A DNA stretch of 36,944 nucleotides. Origin: Solirubrobacterales bacterium. GTDB taxonomy: Bacteria; Actinomycetota; Thermoleophilia; Solirubrobacterales; Solirubrobacteraceae. The position numbers and the translations under genes are program-made. A model generated the notes under the pieces. That model worked only from the letters and a program-made list of their open reading frames with translations. It was not told the DNA's origin and did no database searches. The stretch's first letter is position 1; each line of letters starts with the position of its first letter. The stretch covers positions 1 to 36,944 of the forward strand of contig PMOY01000361.1 of assembly GCA_003165655.1 (NCBI GenBank), read 5' to 3'. Positions 31,674 to 36,944 of the stretch are shown here, piece by piece.

Positions 31674-31715
31674 GTGGTCGATGGCGATTCGTGGACGCTG
31701 ATTCGTGGACGCTGA
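31661..31715 (+). repeat. Three copies of CGTGGACGCTGA across the ATPase/permease junction
   Basis: TCGTGGACGCTGA at 31661-31673 contains the ATPase stop codon. TTCGTGGACGCTGA then occurs twice in direct tandem (31688-31701 and 31702-31715), the last copy supplying the permease GTG start. It looks like a small local duplication that set the spacing between the two genes. Confidence 0.7.
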
Positions 31716-32502
31716 GCTGAGCGCGGCCCCGGGACTGCTCGAGCAGATCGCCGCGGTGGCGCGCCGGTCGATTACGCGTACGCTGCGCCAGCGCGCGCTG
31801 CTCGTGTTCCCGCTGCTCTTTCCGTTGATCCTGTTTGCGATCAACGGCAGCTCACTCAGTGCCGCGACGAAGATTCCCGGCTTTCCCACCAGGAGCTACC
31901 GCGCCTTCGCCCTGGCCCTTCCCTTCATCCAGGGAGCGCTGTTCGTCGCGATCGCTACCGGCACCGACCTCGCTCGCGACATCGAGACCGGCTTCTTCAA
32001 CCGCCTCGCGCTGACCCCGCTGCGTGGCTCAGCACTCCTCGTCGGTCAACTCGGCGGCGCCCTCGTGCTGGCATGCATCCAATCGGTCGTCTATCTGCTC
32101 GTCGGACTCGCGACCGGCGTCGGCATCGCGAGCGGTGTCGCGGGCGCGTTCGTCCTCCTGGCGCTGTCGATCCTGATCTCCTTCGGATTCGCGAGCCTCG
32201 GTGCGCTGCTGGCTCTGCGCTTCGGCACCGGCGAGGCGGTCCAGGGGATCTTCCCCTTGCTCTTCGTCAGTGTGTTCCTGAGCTCCTCGAGCCTCCCGCG
32301 CAACGTGATCAAGGTCCACTGGTTTAAGGAGGTTGCGACATACAACCCGGTCTCCTACCTGATCGAAGGCGTCCGCAGCCTAATCATCACAGGGTGGGAC
32401 AGTCGGGCGCTGGCGCTCGGTTTCGGGTTCGCGGCGCTGCTCGTCATCATCACTCTCGGGCTCGCCAGCGCCGCGATGAAGACGAGGCTGGTGCGGACGT
32501 GA
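31705..32502 (+). CDS. ABC exporter permease 1 (ABC2 membrane, DrrB-like)
   Basis: A 265-residue ABC-2-type permease. An amphipathic N-terminus is followed by about six membrane segments, beginning ALLVFPLLFPLILFAI, and the cytoplasmic stretch ARDIETGFFNRLALTPLRGSALLVGQ is the family's coupling region. The motif FKEVATYNPVSYLIEGVRSLII near the C-terminus is also typical. The GTG start at 31705 lies in a duplicated 14-bp repeat and has no clear ribosome-binding site. It overlaps the second permease by GTGA, so the two are translationally coupled and probably form a heterodimer. Confidence 0.9.
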   Translation: MDAELSAAPGLLEQIAAVARRSITRTLRQRALLVFPLLFPLILFAINGSSLSAATKIPGFPTRSYRAFALALPFIQGALFVAIATGTDLARDIETGFFNRLALTPLRGSALLVGQLGGALVLACIQSVVYLLVGLATGVGIASGVAGAFVLLALSILISFGFASLGALLALRFGTGEAVQGIFPLLFVSVFLSSSSLPRNVIKVHWFKEVATYNPVSYLIEGVRSLIITGWDSRALALGFGFAALLVIITLGLASAAMKTRLVRT

Positions 32503-33269
32503 GGCGCTTTCTCTATGTGGCGCGGGGGGTTGGCTGGCGCTCGATCCACAACACGCTGGTCAGTCCCGCGATCCTCCTGCCTTCGATCATCTTTCCGCTG
32601 TTCTTCCTCGTGGCATTCGCCGGTGGACTCTCGCGGCTCGCCGATGTCCCGAGCTTCCACTACGCCCCCGGCTATACGTCATTCCAGTACGTGTTCGTGT
32701 TCCTCCAGTCGGCGGCGTTCGGAGGCGTGTTCACGGGCTTTGCCGTCGCGCGCGACTTCGAATCGGGATTCGCCCGGCGCCTCCTGCTGAGCGCTCCCCG
32801 CCGGAGCGGAATCATTGCCGGCTACGCCATCGGAGCCCTCCTGCGCTGGCTGATCACCGGCACCGTTGTGACGCTCGCTGCCCTGATCGCCGGGATGAAC
32901 GTCGATGGGACCCGGACCGACCTGCTGGGCCTGCTCGGACTCGGGATCCTCTTCAACTTTGTCGCGGCGCTGTGGGGGTGCGGTCTCGCGATGTTCCTTC
33001 GCACCGAGCAGGCGGGCGCGGTGATTCAGATGCCCGTGTTCGTCCTGCTGTTCCTGGCGCCGGTCTACGTCCCGCTGCCCCTGCTTACCGGCTGGATCCA
33101 CGACGTCGCCCGCCTCAACCCGGCCACCGTCGTGCTCGAAGCCGCGCGAGGGCTGCTCGCGGGCTCGCCGGTCAAGTTCGCGCTCGCGCTCGCCCTGCTC
33201 GCCGGCGCCGCGGCGTTGCTGGCGATCTTCGCCCGTCGCGGTCTGGCGTCGGCCGAACGCGCCGGCTAG
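32499..33269 (+). CDS. ABC exporter permease 2 (ABC2 membrane, DrrB-like)
   Basis: A 256-residue ABC-2-type permease. The ORF-track frame begins at 32394, but the GTG at 32499 overlaps the stop of permease 1 as GTGA and gives the proper start, VRRFLYVARGVGWRSIHN. Six hydrophobic segments follow (LLPSIIFPLFFLVAFAGG first); ARDFESGFARRLLLSAPRRSGIIAGY is the coupling loop and WIHDVARLNPATVVLEAARGLLAG the conserved C-terminal region. It is distinct from permease 1, so the exporter is likely to be ATPase homodimer with two different permeases. Confidence 0.9.
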   Translation: MRRFLYVARGVGWRSIHNTLVSPAILLPSIIFPLFFLVAFAGGLSRLADVPSFHYAPGYTSFQYVFVFLQSAAFGGVFTGFAVARDFESGFARRLLLSAPRRSGIIAGYAIGALLRWLITGTVVTLAALIAGMNVDGTRTDLLGLLGLGILFNFVAALWGCGLAMFLRTEQAGAVIQMPVFVLLFLAPVYVPLPLLTGWIHDVARLNPATVVLEAARGLLAGSPVKFALALALLAGAAALLAIFARRGLASAERAG

Positions 33270-33524
33270 CTGAGATCAGGCCGTCTGAACATGCTCACCA
33301 CGCAAGAAGTTCGTGATCGACCCGCACGGATTGATCAAGGCCTGATGATCTCCCGCCGGAGGCGCGCCGCAGGTCGGCCTGCTGCGCGCATCCGGGCTTC
33401 GCTCATCGCATTCGGGCTTTGCTCACCGGATCCGGTCAGCTGCTCAGCGCCGCGGCCATCGGTATAGATTGGGACGAGCTCGCGTTGCAGGCGGGCGGGC
33501 CGTGGTCAGACAGAGGAGGGAACT
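33270..33524 (+). promoter_or_regulatory. Intergenic region before the aldehyde dehydrogenase, with a 20-bp tandem repeat
   Basis: Two imperfect tandem copies of CGCATCCGGGCTTCGCTCAT lie at 33387-33406 and 33407-33426 (CGCATTCGGGCTTTGCTCAC), three differences. The rest holds no gene or clear promoter. GAGGAGGGA lies just before the GTG at 33525. Confidence 0.4.
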
Positions 33525-34988
33525 GTGAGCACAACCGTGAAGGCCGGGCAACTACTGATCGGCGGTGAGTGGGTCGAGCCGGTCTCGGGTGGGCAATTCG
33601 ACACACGCGATCCGGCGACCGGAGAGATCCTCGGCATGGTCGCCGAGGGGACGGCTGAGGACGTCGACCGCGCCGTCGCTGCGGCTCGCGCCGCGCTGCG
33701 CGATCCGGCTTGGCGCGATCTGCTTCCGGCGGCCCGCGCCCGGCTGCTGTGGCGGATGGGCGAGCTGATCGACGAGCATGCTGACGAGCTCGCCGAGCTG
33801 GAGACGCGTGACCAGGGCCAGCCGTTTGCCATCTCGCGCAACGTGAGCATTCCCGCGGCCGCCGAGCACTTCCGTTACTACGCGGGCTGGGTCACCAAGA
33901 TCGAGGGCGAGGTGCTGCCCAACTCGTTCCCTGGCACGCGCGTCTTCAACTACACCCGCCGTGAGCCTGTCGGCGTCTGCGGGCTGATCATTCCCTGGAA
34001 CTTCCCGCTGCTGATCGCGAGCTGGAAGATCGCGCCGGCGCTCGCCTGCGCCAACACCTGCGTCGTCAAGCCGGCCGAGCAGACTTCGCTGTCGATGCTG
34101 CGTCTCGCCGAGCTGGTGGCTCAGGCCGGTATCCCGCCGGGCGTGGTCAACGTGGTCACCGGCGACGGCGTAGCTGGTCAGGCGATTGCCGATCACCCCG
34201 ACGTCGACAAGGTCTCGTTCACCGGATCCACAGAGGTGGGTCGTTCGATCGTGCGTGCCTCGGCCGGCAACCTGAAGCGGGTCACGCTCGAGCTCGGCGG
34301 CCAGACGCCGGTCGTGGTTCTTGCCGATGCTGACCTCGAGGCCGCCGTGGCCGGAGCGCTTCAGGGCGCCCTGCTCAACAGCGGTCAGGTGTGTGCGGCG
34401 TACAGCCGCTTCTACGTGGACCGCTCCCGCGCGGAGGAGTTCGCCGCGCGTTGCGCCGGGGCGGTGGCAGCCATGAGGCTCGGCCCGGGGATGAACCCCG
34501 AGACACAGCTCGGACCGCTGGTCTCGGCGGAGCACCTCGACAAGGTCACGCGCATGGTGGCCCGCGGCCGCGAGGCCGGCGCCGACCTCGTGGCCGGGGG
34601 CGAGCGGGCCGGCGGGGAGCTCTCCGCCGGATTCTTCTACCGCCCCACCGTGCTCGCCAACGTCACCTCGGACATGCCGACAGCCCGCGAGGAGGTATTC
34701 GGGCCCGTGCTCTCGGTGCTGCCCTACGACGACCCGGCGGAGCTGGCCGACCTCGCCAACGGCACCGAGTACGGGCTGGCGGCGTCGATCTGGACGCGCG
34801 ACGTCGGCCGGGCGCACGAACTGGCTGCGCAGATCAGAGCGGGGACCGTGTGGGTGAACATGGCCAACCCGGTCGATGCCGGGTCCTCGTGGGGCGGTTT
34901 CAAGGCCAGCGGCTGGGGTCGTGAGATGGGGAAGTACGCACTCGAGCTCTACACCGAGCTCAAGAGCGTCTGGGTGGCGCTTGACTGA
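33525..34988 (+). CDS. NAD(P)-dependent aldehyde dehydrogenase
   Basis: A 487-residue ALDH-superfamily enzyme with all key residues. IIPWNFPLLIASWKIAPAL is the cofactor/oxyanion region, VSFTGSTEVG the Rossmann turn, LELGGQTP has the general base Glu256, and NSGQVCAAYSR the nucleophile Cys290. EEVFGPVLSVLPYDD and WVNMANPVDAGSSWGGFKASGWGREMG complete the fold. It oxidises an aldehyde to a carboxylate with NAD(P)+; the sequence resembles betaine-aldehyde/phenylacetaldehyde-type enzymes. GAGGAGGGA precedes the GTG start. It stands alone between the exporter and the small winged-helix gene, so its pathway is not revealed. Confidence 0.95.
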   Translation: MSTTVKAGQLLIGGEWVEPVSGGQFDTRDPATGEILGMVAEGTAEDVDRAVAAARAALRDPAWRDLLPAARARLLWRMGELIDEHADELAELETRDQGQPFAISRNVSIPAAAEHFRYYAGWVTKIEGEVLPNSFPGTRVFNYTRREPVGVCGLIIPWNFPLLIASWKIAPALACANTCVVKPAEQTSLSMLRLAELVAQAGIPPGVVNVVTGDGVAGQAIADHPDVDKVSFTGSTEVGRSIVRASAGNLKRVTLELGGQTPVVVLADADLEAAVAGALQGALLNSGQVCAAYSRFYVDRSRAEEFAARCAGAVAAMRLGPGMNPETQLGPLVSAEHLDKVTRMVARGREAGADLVAGGERAGGELSAGFFYRPTVLANVTSDMPTAREEVFGPVLSVLPYDDPAELADLANGTEYGLAASIWTRDVGRAHELAAQIRAGTVWVNMANPVDAGSSWGGFKASGWGREMGKYALELYTELKSVWVALD

Positions 34989-35006
34989 GCCTGCGTCGGG
35001 GCGGCT

Positions 35007-35390
35007 CTATCCGGCTTTCCTGAGGTGCTGGTCGATGGTCCCGTCGGCGAGCGCGGCCTCGCCGAGGTGAGTGATGCGCCAGACCGGCAATCGCGAGTAT
35101 GAGATCGAGGAGACGAGGTCAGCGCGCTCGAGACTCTCCAGAGCTTTGGTCACACATCCAAAGAGCTGCATGGCCTGCTGGTTCCCGGCACCGGGAAAGC
35201 CCCTGAGGAGGTCGTTGCACAGCAGTTGGACTCGCACACTGGACCCCGGCTTGACGCCGTTCGGTCCCAAGCCCGGCAGCACTAACATGGCCAGATCTTC
35301 GGCGCTGAGCGCCTTGAGGCGCTTGATCTCGACCTGGGCTGCAGCCTCCTCCGCCACCTTCTTCTCGCTCTTGCGGAATAGCGGCGACAT
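35007..35390 (-). CDS. Small winged-helix-like hypothetical protein
   Basis: A 127-residue protein beginning MSPLFRKSEKKVAEEAAAQVEIKRL, a charged helix, then LSAEDLAMLVLPGLGPNG and LLCNDLLRGFPG, and a C-terminal helix-turn-helix/wing-like part (VTKALESLERADLVSSISYSRLPVWRITHLGEAAL). I recall relatives with this exact layout in Solirubrobacterales but no known function. The ORF track starts at 35678; the ATG at 35390 is preferred because the recalled family starts there, though no good ribosome-binding site is seen. It could be a small DNA-binding protein; no regulator partner or operon is evident. Confidence 0.7.
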   Translation of the reverse strand: MSPLFRKSEKKVAEEAAAQVEIKRLKALSAEDLAMLVLPGLGPNGVKPGSSVRVQLLCNDLLRGFPGAGNQQAMQLFGCVTKALESLERADLVSSISYSRLPVWRITHLGEAALADGTIDQHLRKAG

Positions 35391-35538
35391 CGGGCAGGCG
35401 AACAATAGACGAGCCCCGACGCGTGCTGGATCGAGGCGAGGCGACGTCGCCGCACCGCGATGATCTGGGCGCCGTCGCGCGCTAGGTTCTGGCCTGACAC
35501 GTGCCGGTAGCCAAGCCGCGGTTCTCGGAATCGTTCCA
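35391..35538. other. Short non-coding spacer
   Basis: Between the winged-helix-like gene and the GAF terminator hairpin, no gene or clear promoter is visible. It must carry the promoter for the 35390 gene on the minus strand. Confidence 0.3.
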
Positions 35539-35574
35539 ACCACGCCAGGGCTAGCCGCTAGCCCTGGTTGTGGT
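35539..35574 (-). terminator. Hairpin overlapping the stop codon of the GAF gene
   Basis: On the plus strand CCAGGGCTAG-CCG-CTAGCCCTGG (35545-35567) is a perfect 10-bp stem with a three-base loop, and ACCAC/GTGGT outside extends it past a small mismatch. The TAG stop of the minus-strand gene (35558-35560) lies in the stem. No T-tract follows. Symmetric, so it could stop transcripts from both sides. Confidence 0.55.
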
Positions 35575-36286
35575 GTGCGGCGTGCAGCTGGATCTCGCTG
35601 AGGACTGACCCGGCGAGGTTGGACAGGATCTCGACCTGTTCGGCGGTCCAGTGTCGGGGTTCGTGGTCGATCGCGCACAGGGTGCCGAGGACGTGTCCGT
35701 TGGGAGTGATCAGTGGCGCGCCGGCGTAGGCGATGACGCCGAGATCCCGAATCGCGGGGTTATCGCGGAGCACGGGGTGCTCGCGCGCGTCGGAGATCAC
35801 GAGCGGGCGGCGCGACTGGACGACGTGCTGACAGAAGGAGTGTGAGAGGGGAGTCTGTCGCTGCGACGCCCAGGGCTGCTGGAGTCCCAGGCAGCTCTTG
35901 AAGAACTGCCGGTCGTGGTCGACCAGCGACACGAGCGCGACCGGCACGTTCAGCACGGTCGCCGTCAGCCGCGTCAGGCGATCGAAGCTGTCCTCTGGCG
36001 GACTGTCGAGCAGGAGAGTGCGATGCAGCTCGTCCAACCGCTCGGGGGCCTGCACACTGCTCGACGGCGCCCGCGCGTGCTCATGGCGGCGTGCCGCTCG
36101 CTCCGAGATCGCCTCGATGGACTGCTCGGAGTCGGAGTCACCGCGACGCCCGGCAAGAAAGGCCAGCCGCACGATCGTCGCGTCTCTCACGAATTGCGCA
36201 GCGCTGATTCCCTGCAGCGTCGACTCGTCCTCCAAGAGCTGCCAGAGATCTTCGCTGAAGCGGACGGTGGTGGCGCGCATTGGCAT
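35558..36286 (-). CDS. Ribbon-helix-helix plus GAF domain protein
   Basis: A protein of 242 residues from the ATG at 36286 (245 from the ATG at 36295). The first 50 or so residues (MRATTVRFSEDLWQLLEDESTLQGISAAQFVRDATIVRLAFLA) look like a CopG/Arc-type ribbon-helix-helix DNA-binding domain. Residues of about 75-235 are a GAF domain of the phytochrome-like sensor type: LLDSPPEDSFDRLTRLTATVLNVPVALVSLVDHDRQFFKSCLG, LSHSFCQHVV, DAREHPVLRDNPAIRDLGVIAYAGAPLITPNGHVLGTLCAID. Similar GAF proteins usually head histidine kinases or diguanylate cyclases; here there is no output domain except the possible DNA-binding one, so a one-component sensor is an attractive guess. Conserved Cys in SFCQHVV is a possible thiol or cofactor site. 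Confidence 0.82.
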   Translation of the reverse strand: MPMRATTVRFSEDLWQLLEDESTLQGISAAQFVRDATIVRLAFLAGRRGDSDSEQSIEAISERAARRHEHARAPSSSVQAPERLDELHRTLLLDSPPEDSFDRLTRLTATVLNVPVALVSLVDHDRQFFKSCLGLQQPWASQRQTPLSHSFCQHVVQSRRPLVISDAREHPVLRDNPAIRDLGVIAYAGAPLITPNGHVLGTLCAIDHEPRHWTAEQVEILSNLAGSVLSEIQLHAAHHNQG

Positions 36287-36569
36287 GACACACATCCTAC
36301 CGATAGCGTCAAGGGGATGTTTTAGGTCTCGCTAATGCGCCAACAGCCCTCGGGTGGTAGCATCCGCCATCGGATACGACATCGGTTGTCGTCGGTGGAG
36401 GTCTACCCACAGGGAGGCCATGTCGCCGGTCACGCCGACCACCCACACGAGCGGCCAGTCTCGACGGTCCGAGAAGGCGTCTTGCTCCTGCTCGCGACCG
36501 ACGCGCGGATCGCGTCCGTGGCAACTCTCAACGCAAGCCCATTCCCACACCCAAACCGAAAGACGATTC
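36287..36569. promoter_or_regulatory. Divergent intergenic region with two small adjacent hairpins
   Basis: Two neighbouring stems are visible: ATCCG-CCAT-CGGAT (36362-36375) and ACGACA-TCGGT-TGTCGT (36376-36392). No known riboswitch consensus is recognised. On the minus strand TTGACG lies before the GAF gene. The frames in this region look non-coding. Confidence 0.35.
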
Positions 36570-36896
36570 ATGTTGCAATCGACAACCATGCAGTCCCGCA
36601 GGTCCGATGTGAGCGGCGATTTCGACACGCGGGCCGGTGACGTTCGCATCGCCGACCCGGGCGACTTCGCGCGCGGTCAGCGCAACCTCGGTCGCGGTCA
36701 CGTCGCCGGCGATTTCGCCACGGGAATGCGCAGCACAAGCGTGCTGAGCGTCACCGGGGACTTCGCCACCGGAACGCGGCGCTCACCCAGGCTGACAAGG
36801 ATCGGCGATTTCGCCACCGGGATGCGCGCAGTTTCGGCCGCGGTCATCGTTGATGACTTCAGGAGCGCCGAGAACGAGCTACCCCTCGCTGCGTGA
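36570..36896 (+). CDS. Small protein of about six 16-residue GDFATG repeats
   Basis: A 108-residue protein from the ATG at 36570 (in frame with the longer ORF-track entry at 36354). GDF or DDF triads occur at residues 16, 31, 47, 63, 79 and 95, a near-perfect 16-residue period, with GDFATGMR or GDFATGTR in the three central units. The DNA of these units is also similar (GGCGATTTCGCCAC). There are no cysteines, membrane segments or signal peptide. A short repeat of this length could form a solenoid or an oligomer surface, but no fold or function is known to me. It is divergent from the GAF gene. A weak GAAAGACG lies before the start, so the exact start is uncertain. Confidence 0.6.
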   Translation: MLQSTTMQSRRSDVSGDFDTRAGDVRIADPGDFARGQRNLGRGHVAGDFATGMRSTSVLSVTGDFATGTRRSPRLTRIGDFATGMRAVSAAVIVDDFRSAENELPLAA

Positions 36897-36944
36897 CGCC
36901 AATATCCCAGGAGGTTCACCGTCGTCTAGAGGGGGCCACCTGCC

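Noticed and set aside
1-36944. Insertion sequences, integrases, tRNA or rRNA genes
   Set aside because: No transposase, integrase or tRNA-like sequence was recognised on either strand.

Overview
The window is high-GC actinobacterial DNA. A member of Thermoleophilia/Solirubrobacterales fits best, judging by the mycofactocin gene, the sigma factor fused to a zinc finger, membrane helix and Ser/Asp tail, several apparently leaderless starts, and small proteins of a type I associate with that group. The placement is an inference; no rRNA or tRNA is present.

Region 1 (1-21.8 kb) looks like one catabolic island. It opens with the 3' end of mftF (mycofactocin glycosyltransferase). An RbsA/RbsC-type importer ATPase and permease follow, with an alpha-methylacyl-CoA racemase. 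A minus-strand pair (SDR dehydrogenase, metallo-beta-lactamase-fold hydrolase) faces a plus-strand operon of P450, SnoaL-like protein, acyl-CoA ligase, second P450 and FAD oxidoreductase. Next come an aldo/keto reductase, the lipoprotein substrate-binding protein, an SMP-30-like protein and an enoyl-CoA hydratase (all minus), then a second ligase with a one-base frameshift, a second FAD oxidoreductase and a TetR regulator resembling KstR2. Nearly every promoter region here carries a palindrome of the form ACCAnnCGnnTGGT. One copy, ACCAAGCGCTTGGT, fits the KstR2 consensus as I remember it (AnCAAGnnCTTGnT). The island therefore reads as a self-contained regulon for import, CoA activation, oxidation and stereochemical correction of a branched or cyclic hydrophobic acid or alcohol (terpenoid- or steroid-like by analogy). 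The real substrate is unknown.

Region 2 (21.8-27.1 kb) holds a minus-strand operon hyuA-hyuB-3-hydroxyisobutyrate-dehydrogenase-like gene coupled by ATGA overlaps, a dihydrofolate-reductase-like gene that appears to lack an internal segment, and a small acidic protein.

Region 3 (27.1-30.1 kb) has about 630 bp without a convincing gene but with two strong hairpins sharing a 19-bp arm, then the membrane-tailed ECF sigma factor with a repeat-rich C-terminus and a small zinc-ribbon protein.

Region 4 (30.1-35 kb) has a MarR regulator divergent from a DrrA/DrrB-type ABC exporter (ATPase plus two permeases) across an intergenic region with two inverted repeats, then an aldehyde dehydrogenase.

Region 5 (35-36.9 kb) has a small winged-helix-like protein, a ribbon-helix-helix/GAF fusion ending in a hairpin, and a small protein built of about six 16-residue GDFATG repeats, the least familiar item in the window.
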